From assembly GCF_015354405.1 (NCBI RefSeq), contig NZ_JADKYP010000020.1, positions 1 through 64,000 on the forward strand: DNA of 64,000 nt, given 5' to 3'. Position 1 is the stretch's first letter, and every line of letters begins with the position of its first letter. The notes under the pieces are model-generated. The model was given only the letters and a program-made list of their open reading frames with translations. It made no database searches and had not been told where the DNA came from. The DNA comes from Nocardia sp. BSTN01 (GTDB taxonomy: Bacteria; Actinomycetota; Actinomycetes; Mycobacteriales; Mycobacteriaceae). Both the position numbers and the translations under genes were made by a program. Shown here piece by piece: positions 1 through 8,296 of this stretch.

Positions 1-102
1 AATCTCGGAGTAGTGGACGAAGACGTCAGCGGAGCCGTCCTCGGGCGCGATGAAGCCGAACCCCTTCTCCGCGTTGAACCACTTCACAGTTCCCTGTGCC
101 AT
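1..102 (-). CDS. cspA: cold shock protein, 5' part only
   Basis: The first 34 codons of a CspA-type single-stranded nucleic-acid-binding protein; the rest lies beyond the window. The reading starts [18 protein letters not shown], which contains the RNP-1 motif (KGFGFI), and goes on to DVFVHYSEI, the RNP-2 region (VFVH). The family acts as an RNA chaperone and is about 67 residues long. A clear ribosome site (GAAGGAA) precedes the ATG at 102. It is divergent from the helicase gene, the same arrangement as Rv3648c/Rv3649 in M. tuberculosis. Confidence 0.95.
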   Translation of the reverse strand, partial: MAQGTVKWFNAEKGFGFIAPEDGSADVFVHYSEI

Positions 103-537
103 TCTGTTCCTTCTCTTTCCATACCGGAACGGCGGACAAGTTAGGTTGGTCCACCGGGTCCGTTCCGACCGCTGTACTCTGTTCCCCCTGCAGGAAGCTT
201 CAAGCACACCGTTCGCAACATCGATCCTGCTGATGGTTTGGACCTTTGATCCGTTCCCTCGAACACAGAAGCTTGCGACCGAGAACTAGTGAACCATGTC
301 CGCGCGCAATTCGACAGCCGAGTTACCGACAATTTGCAAAAAAGATGATCTTGCGAATGTGCAGGTGAGGGGCACAATGCCCAAATCCAAACTTGAAGTA
401 GGTTTGCTTAGCGATAACCGAGCGAGCGTCAGGCAAACAGACTGTGACGCAGGTCGCTACTCGGTAGTGAATTGGCAGCTCGGGCGAGCGCGGCACACAC
501 GGTTCACACTTTCTTCGCGTCGCACGGTCTCGGTCCG
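103..537. promoter_or_regulatory. intergenic region between cspA and the helicase gene
   Basis: About 430 bases separate two divergent genes, so promoters for both must lie here. The cspA side has a long possible 5' leader, as cold-shock genes often do. I could not single out a convincing -35/-10 pair or a stable RNA. If the helicase starts at the TTG at 472 rather than the ATG at 538, the region is shorter. Confidence 0.4.
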
Positions 538-2898
538 ATGAATCCGAACGGCCCGGGATCGGGCGCCGCGCCCAGCGAGGCGATCGGTTACGGGACATCG
601 TTGCTGAATCGTGTCCTTTTCGGAGTGCCCGATGCGGAGAGTCGTATCACCCATGTGACCGAACTTCCGGCCCGTGCGGCGCGCAGCACCGGCTGGCCTT
701 CCTGGGCTGCCCCGGACGTGGTCGGCGCGCTGCGGGAATCGGGTGTCGACGCACCGTGGACACATCAGATTCGAACCGCGGAACTGGCCGCGGAAGGAAC
801 AAACGTCGTCGTCTGCACCGGGACCGCGTCGGGCAAATCCCTGGGTTATCAGCTGCCGGTGTTGACCGACCTGCAGCGGGATTCGCGAGCGACCGCTCTG
901 TATATATCGCCGACCAAAGCGCTCGGGGCCGATCAATTCCGCGCGGCGGCGCAGCTGACCCATGCCGGCAGCCTGCGCGATATCCATCCGGCGACCTACG
1001 ACGGCGATACTCCGCCCGAGGTCCGGCAGTGGGTGCGGGCGAATGCGCGGTGGTTGTTCACCAATCCCGACATGCTGCACATCGGCATCCTGCGGGCGCA
1101 CCAGCGCTGGGCGCGGATGCTGCGGCGGCTGCGTTATGTGGTGGTCGACGAATGCCATGCCTATCGAGGTGTATTCGGCTCCCAGGTCGCGATGGTGCTG
1201 CGCCGGCTGCGGCGGCTGGCCGCACATTACGGCGCGAACCCGACCTTCGTCCTGTGCTCGGCGACCAGCGCGGATCCGGCCGCGGCCGCCGAACGGCTGA
1301 TCGGTGCGCCGGTGACCGCGGTGACCGACGACGGCTCGCCGCAGGGCGCGCGGACGGTCGCCCTGTGGGAGCCGCCGCTGCTCGGCGACCTCAGCGGTGA
1401 GAACGGTGCCCCGGTGCGGCGGGCGGCCACCACCGAGGCCGCCCGGATCATGACCGACCTGGTCGTCGAGGGTGCGCGGACATTGACCTTCGTTCGCTCC
1501 CGCCGGGCCGCCGAGGTCGTCGCCATCGACGTGCAACGCATGCTGGCCGAGGTGGATCCGTCGCTGGCCGGGCGCGTGGCGGCCTATCGAGCCGGATACC
1601 TGGCCGAGGACCGGCGCGAACTGGAGAACGGCCTGGCGGACGGCTCGCTGCTGGGCGCGGCCACCACGACCGCACTCGAACTCGGCGTCGACATCGCCGG
1701 GCTGGATGCCGTCGTGATGGCCGGTTTTCCGGGAACAGTCGCCTCGTTCTGGCAGCAGGCGGGCCGGGCCGGACGTCGCACCCAGGGCTCGCTGGTGCTG
1801 CTGGTAGCCCGCGACGATCCGCTCGACACCTACCTCGTCCATCACCCGCACGCCCTGCTGGACAAGCCGGTCGAGGCGACGATCACCGATCCGCACAATC
1901 CCTACGTCGCCGGGCCGCATCTGCTGTGCGCGGCCTGCGAACATCCCCTGACCGATGCCGAGATCGACGTCCTCGGCGTCGGGGACGTGGCCGCCGACCT
2001 CGCCGCGCAGGGGCTGATCAAGCGCCGGGAGAACGGCGGTGGACCGGCCCGCTGGTATCCGACTTCGAGCGCTCCGCACGACGACGTCGATGTCCGGGGC
2101 GGAATCGGCTCCCAGATCGCGATCGTCGACGCGACCAGCGGCAGGCTGCTGGGCAGCGCGGATTCCGGGCGGGCGCCCGCGACGCTGCACGCCGGTGCCG
2201 TGCATCTGCATCAGGGCGAGACCTACGTGGTCGACGAACTGGACCTCGAGGCCGGAGTCGCGTTCGTCCACGCCGAGCAGCCCGGTTGGACCACCAACGC
2301 CCGGATGGTCACCTCGGTCGCGATCGACGAGCGCACGCACGAACAGGTGCACGGCCGCGTTACCACCGCCCTGGCCAGGGTCCGGGTAACGCGCCAGGTG
2401 GTCGGTTATCTGCGCACGCTTCCCAGCGGAGAGGTCCTCGACCTCATCGAACTCGATATGCCCGAGCAGACGCTGCCGACCCAGGCCGTCTTCTACACCG
2501 TCACGCCGCGACTGCTGGCCGCGGCGGGGATCGAGCCACGCCGCGTGGCCGGCGCCCTGCACGCCGCGGAACATGCCGCGATCGGGATGTTGCCGCTGGT
2601 CGCGAGCTGCGACCGCTGGGATGTGGGCGGCGTGTCCATCGCCGAGCACCCCGATACCGGGCTGCCCACCGTCTTCGTCTACGACGGCCATCGCGGCGGG
2701 GCAGGCTTCGCCGAGCGCGGGTTCGCCCGGTTGCGGACTTGGTTGGCGGCGACCCGGGCGGCCATCGCTTCCTGTTCGTGCCCACAGGGCTGCCCCTCGT
2801 GCGTCCAGTCCCCGAAATGCGGCAACGGGAATTCGCCGTTGGACAAGGAAGGCGCGGCCGCCCTGCTGACAGCCGTGCTCTCCGATCTGCCCGACTAG
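538..2898 (+). CDS. DEAD/DEAH-box helicase with DUF1998 zinc domain
   Basis: A superfamily 2 helicase of 786 residues, close to the length of its M. tuberculosis counterpart Rv3649. Visible motifs are Walker A GTASGKS (about residue 95), DECH (about 203), the SAT motif and QQAGRAGR of motif VI. The C-terminus has the DUF1998 cysteine cluster CSCPQGCPSC...PKCG (about 745-762), which binds zinc or a metal cluster in relatives. The architecture matches the YprA/MrfA group of DNA repair helicases. I chose the ATG at 538 from protein length; no strong ribosome site supports it, and an in-frame TTG at 472 is possible. Confidence 0.9.
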   Translation: MNPNGPGSGAAPSEAIGYGTSLLNRVLFGVPDAESRITHVTELPARAARSTGWPSWAAPDVVGALRESGVDAPWTHQIRTAELAAEGTNVVVCTGTASGKSLGYQLPVLTDLQRDSRATALYISPTKALGADQFRAAAQLTHAGSLRDIHPATYDGDTPPEVRQWVRANARWLFTNPDMLHIGILRAHQRWARMLRRLRYVVVDECHAYRGVFGSQVAMVLRRLRRLAAHYGANPTFVLCSATSADPAAAAERLIGAPVTAVTDDGSPQGARTVALWEPPLLGDLSGENGAPVRRAATTEAARIMTDLVVEGARTLTFVRSRRAAEVVAIDVQRMLAEVDPSLAGRVAAYRAGYLAEDRRELENGLADGSLLGAATTTALELGVDIAGLDAVVMAGFPGTVASFWQQAGRAGRRTQGSLVLLVARDDPLDTYLVHHPHALLDKPVEATITDPHNPYVAGPHLLCAACEHPLTDAEIDVLGVGDVAADLAAQGLIKRRENGGGPARWYPTSSAPHDDVDVRGGIGSQIAIVDATSGRLLGSADSGRAPATLHAGAVHLHQGETYVVDELDLEAGVAFVHAEQPGWTTNARMVTSVAIDERTHEQVHGRVTTALARVRVTRQVVGYLRTLPSGEVLDLIELDMPEQTLPTQAVFYTVTPRLLAAAGIEPRRVAGALHAAEHAAIGMLPLVASCDRWDVGGVSIAEHPDTGLPTVFVYDGHRGGAGFAERGFARLRTWLAATRAAIASCSCPQGCPSCVQSPKCGNGNSPLDKEGAAALLTAVLSDLPD

Positions 2899-3264
2899 GC
2901 GCCGAACTGACCGCCGCGGCCAACATTTCAGGCCATGACCTGCTCGAATCCGTTTCGTGACGATGCGGACACCGTTGGTAGACGTGGGCGCTCCCCATGT
3001 CGGCGGGCCGCGTCTCCGATTCGGTGCCGGCTGCCCTCGGCTCGAATAAAGAGGAAGTCGATCATGTTAACCGGCTCATTGCCCTTGCGAATAACGGCCA
3101 TGTGGGCATTCACATGTGTGCATTTATCGGAATCCCGCAGCGCCGAATGCTTGCACAATTGCGCCTGCGGAATTGAATGCCGGGCGAATGGGAAATCCAC
3201 GACACTTACCGCTACATACTGTGGCTCCGGTCACCCATTCTTTCTCACACCAACCGTCCGGTAT
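2899..3264. other. intergenic stretch with no recognised gene
   Basis: About 365 bases between the helicase stop and the last gene of the leftward Tad operon (convergent). Several short open frames cross it, but none has a ribosome site or a recognisable protein. The base composition falls around 3050-3180, where AT-rich tracts occur. I see no clear hairpin terminator. Confidence 0.3.
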
Positions 3265-3675
3265 TCATGAGCGTTTTCCCGCCCTCACCGGACCGGCCCG
3301 CGCGACCGCCACAACTGATCGCTTGCCCAAAAGAGCGAGCGCCACCGAACCGTCGACGGTTACCGTCACATCCCAATCCCGGATCGAACACGTACGTAGC
3401 CGCATCCGCATTCGCCGCACGACCGAATCCGCTTGTGCACAGGCCGCCTCGGCGCCGGAATGCAGCGCGCCCGCCGCGGCCAGTGCCGCCGAATCGGCGG
3501 CACTCTGCGCCAGGTGGCGTGCGCAGACCACCGCCGCGAACTGCACGATGACGATCGTCACCACCAGCACTGCGGTGAGCGCCAGACATGCGGTGACGGT
3601 GGCGCCTCCGTCGCACCCGCGGCAGCGGCACGCGGCCGGCGCCCTCGCGGCCTGCGCCGGTCCGTCCGCTGTCAT
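3265..3675 (-). CDS. TadE-like secretion/pilus protein (Rv3654c type)
   Basis: A 136-residue protein with a Cys-rich N-terminus, one hydrophobic segment at about residues 27-52 and an Ala-rich stretch with ARHLAQSAADSAALAAA after it, typical of Tad pseudopilins and Flp-associated proteins. It is the last gene of the leftward Tad operon. Its ATG overlaps the stop of the preceding gene (ATGA), which suggests translational coupling. The likely role is as a minor component of a surface pilus or secretion apparatus; no enzymatic motif is visible. Confidence 0.8.
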   Translation of the reverse strand: MTADGPAQAARAPAACRCRGCDGGATVTACLALTAVLVVTIVIVQFAAVVCARHLAQSAADSAALAAAGALHSGAEAACAQADSVVRRMRMRLRTCSIRDWDVTVTVDGSVALALLGKRSVVAVARAGPVRAGKRS

Positions 3676-4019
3676 TGCGACTCTCCCGGTTCACGCACGG
3701 CGACCGCCTCGGCCCGTAACCGCAGCATCGGGAGCAGCGGCGCCCGCGCCCGAACGACGGCGACGATCCGGTCGCCCTCGGCACGCACCTCGATATCGGC
3801 GCCGGGCGGTGCCACCCGCTGTGCCGCCGGCAGGGCTTCCGCTTCCGCGCCGCGCGCCGTGAGACGAGCCGCTTCGCGAGCGGCGTCGATACAGCGAATC
3901 TGCATCGACGCCGCCAGCAACGCTCCCAGGCAGAGCACGACGACCACGACCACCGCCGCCAGCGCGATCGCCGCCTCGACCGTGACCGCACCCCGCTCGC
4001 TCGTGCGGGACGACCTCAT
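3672..4019 (-). CDS. TadE family minor pilin
   Basis: A 115-residue protein with a class III-like prepilin signal: a basic head, then RGAVTVE, where Gly precedes the cleavage point and Glu is at +5, then a long Val/Ala hydrophobic segment. TadE/TadF proteins are processed by a prepilin peptidase and incorporated in, or help assemble, Tad pili. The ATG at 4019 overlaps the upstream stop (ATGA) and its own stop overlaps the next start, so it is embedded in a tightly coupled operon. It corresponds in order to Rv3655c. Confidence 0.85.
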   Translation of the reverse strand: MRSSRTSERGAVTVEAAIALAAVVVVVVLCLGALLAASMQIRCIDAAREAARLTARGAEAEALPAAQRVAPPGADIEVRAEGDRIVAVVRARAPLLPMLRLRAEAVAVREPGESQ

Positions 4020-4228
4020 ACGGTGGTGTTCAGTGCCCTGTCGATGATCTTGGTCAGCGCGTTGACGATGGAGTCCCCGGTCACCACGGTGTAGAGCACC
4101 GCCCCGAACGCCGCCGCGGCGATCGTCCCGATGGCGTATTCGGCCGTACTCATGCCGTCGTCGGCTACCGCTACCTGGATCAGCCGCGAACGTAGTTCTC
4201 GCACAACCGATTGCGTTGCCGTCAGCAT
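4016..4228 (-). CDS. DUF4244 Flp-type pilin subunit
   Basis: A 70-residue Flp-like pilin. The motif DDGMSTAEYAIG holds the Flp processing pattern: Gly before the cleavage site, Glu at +5 and Tyr at +6. A hydrophobic helix follows, and a short amphipathic tail ends in ALNTTV. DUF4244 proteins occupy the major-pilin position in actinobacterial Tad loci (Rv3656c in M. tuberculosis). It has its own good ribosome site (AAAGGGG) and a 57-base gap from the upstream gene, consistent with higher expression than the assembly proteins. Confidence 0.88.
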   Translation of the reverse strand: MLTATQSVVRELRSRLIQVAVADDGMSTAEYAIGTIAAAAFGAVLYTVVTGDSIVNALTKIIDRALNTTV

Positions 4229-4285
4229 CGGTCTCCCCTTTCTCTACGGTCGGCGCGGCGGATCCGCACCGAGTCTCTCGTGTGG

Positions 4286-4882
4286 TCACCACAACCCACC
4301 GCCGAGTACTCGTCCGGCCAGTCCGGCGACCACCGGAACGATGCCGAGACAGACGAAGGCCGGCAGGAAGCACAGCCCGAGCGGACCGCTGATCAGTACG
4401 CCCGCGCGTTCCGCACGCGCGGCGGCCGCATCCTCGACCGCCGCGCGGCACTTCTCGGCGAGTTCGGAGACCGCGCCGGTCAGGGCCGTACCGGAGCGGG
4501 CCGAACGACGCACCAGCCGGGCGAGCGCGGACATCTCCGCCCCGGGCGCTTCCCGGGCCGCGCGCTCCCATGCCGTGACCGGGTCCGCGCCCAGCGCCAG
4601 CAGATCCGCCGCCCGGCGCAGTGCCGAGGCGAAGGGTTCCGGGGCGATCGGGGCCACCGCGCGCGCCGCCGTGGCGGTCGGCAGGCCCGCCCGCAGACAG
4701 GAGGCGAGCAGATCGAGGGCCGAGGCCACGGCCAGCGGGTCACCGGCGGCCGGGCGCAGGTCCTGCCGCGGCGCGGGTGAGGCGCCGCGGGCAGCGCGGA
4801 GGCGGGCGACCGATGTGATCCGGCCCGGAAGTGCCAGCAGCGCGGCACCGGAACAGAGCAGTGCCATCGGAAGGCCGCTCAT
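4286..4882 (-). CDS. tadC: TadC-like inner-membrane platform protein
   Basis: A 198-residue protein of the type II secretion F family, with a hydrophobic N-terminus, a soluble helical middle (LLASCLRAGLPTATAARAV and SGTALTGAVSELAEKCR are typical of T2SSF) and a C-terminal membrane segment around residues 162-192. TadB and TadC together form the membrane platform on which the pilus ATPase acts. I chose the ATG at 4882 because it forms an ATGA overlap with the tadB-like stop. Synteny gives Rv3657c. Confidence 0.85.
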   Translation of the reverse strand: MSGLPMALLCSGAALLALPGRITSVARLRAARGASPAPRQDLRPAAGDPLAVASALDLLASCLRAGLPTATAARAVAPIAPEPFASALRRAADLLALGADPVTAWERAAREAPGAEMSALARLVRRSARSGTALTGAVSELAEKCRAAVEDAAAARAERAGVLISGPLGLCFLPAFVCLGIVPVVAGLAGRVLGGGLW

Positions 4883-5670
4883 ACCGATACCCGCCGCGTG
4901 ATGGCATCCGCCCACAGCGATCCCACGCCGATCAGTCCGGCGCCCAGCGGAAAGACGATGGTTCCGACCCCTCGGCTCATCAGCACCTGCAGCGGGTGCG
5001 CGCCCATCAACTGTCCGAGTGCGATGCCCAGGAGCGGAAGCCCGGCCAGCACCGCGGCGCTGGCACGTGCACCCGCCAGCGCGGCGGTGGCGCGGTCGCC
5101 GAATCGCATCCGCCCGGCGAGGTCGTCGCGGGCCGCGCTCAGCAGTTCGGCCAATGCCAGACCGTGCCGCTCGGCCACCTCCCACGCGTCCGCGACACGA
5201 CCGAGTTCGGTTGAGACGGCGCAGGGGCGGCCGCGCAAACCGTCCGCGGCCGAACCACCGAGCCGGGCCCGGGCGGCACTCACCGCGAAGGCCGCTCCGG
5301 CGGCTCCGCCGATCTCCGCGGCCGCGACCGCGGCGGCAGCGCTGGGATGTGCTCCCGTGCGCAGTTCACCGATCACCACTTCCAGCCCTTCCAGCAGTTT
5401 CCGGCATTCGCCGTCGTGGCGGCGTTCCGCGCGGCGATTCTTCGCGCGCACGGTCAACGTGGTGGCGAGCACCGCGGCCGCACCCGCGACCCCGGGGCCG
5501 AAGACGACCGCCGCCACCACCGCCGAAGCCGTCACACCGCGAATGATCCAGCCACGCCGAATATTTCGATTCCCATTCGGCCGTCCGTACAGAGCACGCA
5601 GCCGGTGCCGCCGGGTCGGTGTCGGCAGGAGCAGCAGGGCTCCCGCGCCGCACAGCAGACTCACCGTCAT
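4879..5670 (-). CDS. tadB: TadB-like inner-membrane platform protein
   Basis: A 263-residue type II secretion F family protein. It has an N-terminal membrane pair (about residues 1-15 and 45-70), a helical cytoplasmic region with LEVVIGELRTGAHPSAA and VAERHGLALAELLSAARDDL, and a C-terminal hydrophobic pair. This is the usual layout of Tad platform proteins. The start at 5670 is set by an ATGA overlap with the ATPase stop. It pairs with the TadC-like protein downstream and corresponds to Rv3658c. Confidence 0.87.
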   Translation of the reverse strand: MTVSLLCGAGALLLLPTPTRRHRLRALYGRPNGNRNIRRGWIIRGVTASAVVAAVVFGPGVAGAAAVLATTLTVRAKNRRAERRHDGECRKLLEGLEVVIGELRTGAHPSAAAAVAAAEIGGAAGAAFAVSAARARLGGSAADGLRGRPCAVSTELGRVADAWEVAERHGLALAELLSAARDDLAGRMRFGDRATAALAGARASAAVLAGLPLLGIALGQLMGAHPLQVLMSRGVGTIVFPLGAGLIGVGSLWADAITRRVSV

Positions 5671-6854
5671 TGCCGCAACCGTTCGTCCAGCAACCGATGC
5701 AGCGCGGTATTCGCCGGCGCCGCAACGGCATCCGCCGACCACGCCGTCTCGATGCGCACACCGGCCTCCCCGTCGCGGGTCACCAGTCCGATTTCCCGCA
5801 GGACTCGCCCGCCGTTGGCGCGGCGCCGCATGGCGAGCACGACCTGGACCGCCGCCGCGAGCTGACTGTGCAGTCCCGCACGCCCCATTCCACCCAGTGC
5901 CGCAAGGGCTTCCAGCCGAGCGGGCACCTCACGAGGCGAGTTCGCGTGGACCGTTCCGGCACCCCCGTCGTGTCCGGTGTTCAGGGCGGTGAGCAGGTCC
6001 ACCACCTCGGCCCCGCGTACCTCCCCGATGACGATCCGATCCGGCCGCATACGCAGCGCCTGCCGGACCAGGTCCCGAACCGTGATGGCACCCGCGCCCT
6101 CCACATTGGCGATGCGCGCGACCAGCCGGACGACATGCGGATGCGGCGGCGACAGTTCGGCGGCATCCTCGACGCACACGATCCGTTCGGTGGGGTCGAC
6201 GTGGGCCAGCAGAGCCGACAGCAGCGTGGTCTTCCCGGCGCCGGTACCGCCGACCACGAGGAATGCGAGCCGAGCGCGAATGATCTTCTCCAGCAGCAGT
6301 TCCGACTCCGGCGTCAGCGTGCCGGAGGCGGTCAGCCCGCGCAGGCTGTGGCCGACCGGACGCAGGACGCGCAGCGAGATACACGTTCCGCCCTGCGCGA
6401 TGGGCGCGAGGACCGCGTGCAACCGGACGCCGAAGCTCTCGCCGGGTGCTCGCTCGTATTCCGGTAGCCGCCCGTCCACCCATGGCTGCGCGTCGTCGAG
6501 CCTGCGACCGGCGGCGAGAGCCAGGCGCTGAGCGAGCCGCCGCACCGCCGCTTCGTCCGGGAAGCGGATCGAGGTGCGTTCCAGACCGCTCCCGCGGTCG
6601 ATCCACACCGCATCGGGTGCGGTCACCAGCACATCGGAGACCCGGGCGTCGTGCAGCAGCGGTTCCAGCGCACCGGCGCCGGTCATCTCCGTCTGCAGCA
6701 GCCGCAGTGCGCGCAGCAGGTCCGTATCGCCGAGGACTCGGCCGGCTTCGGCACGGATGGCGGCGGCCAGGCGTGCCGGATCGTGTTCACCGGGCTGGGC
6801 GGCCAGTCGCTCCCGTACCCGGTCGAGGAGTTCGGTGCTGACCACGCCGCTCAT
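5667..6854 (-). CDS. tadA: TadA/CpaF family pilus assembly ATPase
   Basis: A 395-residue secretion ATPase that powers pilin assembly at the inner membrane. It has the Walker A motif GGTGAGKTT, an Asp box (CVEDAAEL), Walker B (RIVIGEVRG) and a His box (NTGHDGGAGTVHAN). The ATG at 6854 overlaps the stop of the upstream MinD-like gene (ATGA), and its own stop overlaps the tadB start. No secretin gene is present, as is normal for an actinobacterium, and no prepilin peptidase is seen in the window. It corresponds to Rv3659c. Confidence 0.93.
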   Translation of the reverse strand: MSGVVSTELLDRVRERLAAQPGEHDPARLAAAIRAEAGRVLGDTDLLRALRLLQTEMTGAGALEPLLHDARVSDVLVTAPDAVWIDRGSGLERTSIRFPDEAAVRRLAQRLALAAGRRLDDAQPWVDGRLPEYERAPGESFGVRLHAVLAPIAQGGTCISLRVLRPVGHSLRGLTASGTLTPESELLLEKIIRARLAFLVVGGTGAGKTTLLSALLAHVDPTERIVCVEDAAELSPPHPHVVRLVARIANVEGAGAITVRDLVRQALRMRPDRIVIGEVRGAEVVDLLTALNTGHDGGAGTVHANSPREVPARLEALAALGGMGRAGLHSQLAAAVQVVLAMRRRANGGRVLREIGLVTRDGEAGVRIETAWSADAVAAPANTALHRLLDERLRQ

Positions 6855-7936
6855 CGGGCACCGTCCGGCAGTGCGGACAGCACCGACTCCGCCCCGGCGA
6901 ACAGCGGGCCGCGACCGAGCGTCAGGCCGCCGCGTTCCAGAGTGCCGGCGAGGCCGGGTTGAGCGCGCATGGCGGCCAGCAGCGGCAGCCCCAATGCCTC
7001 CGCGATGTCTCGTCCGCGCAGCCCGCCGGGCGCTGGTCCTCGAACGACCAAGGCCTGGTTGGGATTTCGATGACGGACATCCGCCACGACGGCCCCTGCG
7101 GCGGCCACCGCGCGCAACCGGGCCGGCACCACGAAGAGGACGAGATCGGCGGCATCGAGGAGATGATCGGTATGCGGACCCCGGCTGCCGGAGATATCGC
7201 ACACCACCAGATCACCGGCGCCGCGGCCGGCCTCGACGACGGCGCGGGCCGCACCGGTGCCGATGTGGTCCGGTCCGGAACCGGCCGGTCTGCTGCACGC
7301 CAGAACACCGAGTCCCGGTGCCGCGGCGGGTAATGCGTCGTGCAGGGCTTGCGCGGCCACTCGGCCGTCCTCGACGGAGAGGTCGGGCCAGCGCAGGCCC
7401 GGCACCGACTCGATACCCAGCAGCAGATCGATGCCGCCGCCGAGCGGGTCGCCGTCGACGAGCAGGATCCGCGGCCGGAACCGCCGGGCCGCGGCCGTCA
7501 AGGCGAGTGTCGCGGCGAAGACCGAGGCCCCGGCACCGCCTCCTGCGCCGACGACCGCCAAGACGAGTCCGTCGCCGGGATCGCGCCAGGCATAGGCGGC
7601 GAAGGCCTCGATCAGTGTCTCGGTGTTGCCCGGCAGCGCGATGACCTGCTCGGCGCCGACCGCCGCGGCGGCCTGCCAATGGTCGAGATCCGGTTCACCG
7701 CCGCCGACCAGCACCACGCCCGAGCGGCGCGGATATCCGGCGTCGGCGCAGGTACGCGCCGCCGCGAGGTCGATGATCACCAGCGCGGCCGCGGCCCAGG
7801 CATGCCTGCCGACGGGCATCGACCGTTCGTCCAGGCCGCGGTCGGCGGCGGCCGCGATGCGGCGCACCTCGTCGCGCAACCGGCGGTCACCGACCAGCAC
7901 CAGCGCCGGAGGGGGAACTGCTGCAACGGAATTCAT
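6851..7936 (-). CDS. ssd: MinD/CpaE-like septum-site-determining protein
   Basis: A 361-residue protein at the head of the Tad operon. The C-terminal two thirds resemble ParA/MinD ATPases: a P-loop-like VVGAGGGAGASVFA, then LLVDGDPLGGGIDLLLG, then DLVVCDIS. The usual lysines of a deviant Walker A (KGGxGKT) are absent, so nucleotide binding may be altered. The family includes Ssd (Rv3660c), reported to affect septum formation, and CpaE, which localises Tad machines. The ATG at 7936 is the first plausible start; upstream in-frame sequence belongs to the small-RNA region. Confidence 0.85.
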   Translation of the reverse strand: MNSVAAVPPPALVLVGDRRLRDEVRRIAAAADRGLDERSMPVGRHAWAAAALVIIDLAAARTCADAGYPRRSGVVLVGGGEPDLDHWQAAAAVGAEQVIALPGNTETLIEAFAAYAWRDPGDGLVLAVVGAGGGAGASVFAATLALTAAARRFRPRILLVDGDPLGGGIDLLLGIESVPGLRWPDLSVEDGRVAAQALHDALPAAAPGLGVLACSRPAGSGPDHIGTGAARAVVEAGRGAGDLVVCDISGSRGPHTDHLLDAADLVLFVVPARLRAVAAAGAVVADVRHRNPNQALVVRGPAPGGLRGRDIAEALGLPLLAAMRAQPGLAGTLERGGLTLGRGPLFAGAESVLSALPDGAR

Positions 7937-8049
7937 GTCCGCCAGCGTCACCCGGATCGACCGGGCGAGCCAGGCCCCGAACACCGAATGTGGACAACTC
8001 GCGGGCTGTGGACAAACTCTGCACGCCGAGTAACAGCTGAACAGTCCGG

Positions 8050-8148
8050 AAATAGAGGACGGCCCCAGCCGGGGGGGGAGGAGGCTGGGGCCGTCGGGGT
8101 TCAGCCCCGGGGGGTCGGGCTGAACGCGCCTGGACCATGTCCAGGTGC
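8050..8148 (-). ncRNA. 6C-type small RNA
   Basis: On the minus strand, two hairpins each carry a C-run in the loop. The first has stem TTCAGCCC/GGGCTGAA (8124-8117 with 8107-8100) and a loop with six C. The second has a perfect 12-base stem ACGGCCCCAGCC/GGCTGGGGCCGT (8094-8083 with 8070-8059) and a loop holding CCTCCCCCCCC, followed by CCTCTATTT. Two stem-loops with loops of at least six cytosines define the 6C RNA family of actinobacteria. The M. tuberculosis member (B11) is about 93 nt and lies between Rv3660c and Rv3661, the same gap and strand as here. Ends are estimates from the -10 box and the last hairpin. Confidence 0.9.
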
Positions 8149-8153
8149 CAGCA

Positions 8154-8184
8154 ATACTACACCCAGAAACCGGCCGCAATGCAA
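8154..8184 (-). promoter_or_regulatory. promoter of the 6C-type RNA
   Basis: On the minus strand TTGCAT (8184-8179) is followed 19 bases later by TAGTAT (8159-8154), preceded by TG. The predicted transcript start is about 8148, just before the short 7-bp hairpin CCTGGAC/GTCCAGG (8145-8129). The spacer is slightly long for a housekeeping promoter, so the -35 assignment is uncertain. Confidence 0.55.
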
Positions 8185-8296
8185 GTCCATCGCATGACGA
8201 AGTTTCGGCCGGTGCGGGGCGGCTCCCAGGGCGTCGAGCGGGGCGTGTGGCCGGGCTGAACGCCGCGTCTGCGGGAAAGCTCCTTATTCTGGAGCC

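Noticed and set aside
457-2691. A 744-codon open frame on the minus strand opposite the helicase.
   Set aside because: It mirrors a clear helicase gene in high-GC DNA; protein composition (Arg, Gly, Asp, His-rich without motifs) is typical of a shadow frame.
2935-3270. A 111-codon frame in the gap after the helicase gene.
   Set aside because: No ribosome site, no homology that I can recognise and atypical residue composition.
8059-8094. The 12-bp stem as an intrinsic terminator on the plus strand.
   Set aside because: No plus-strand gene ends before it and no T-run follows on that strand; on the minus strand it fits the second hairpin of a 6C RNA.
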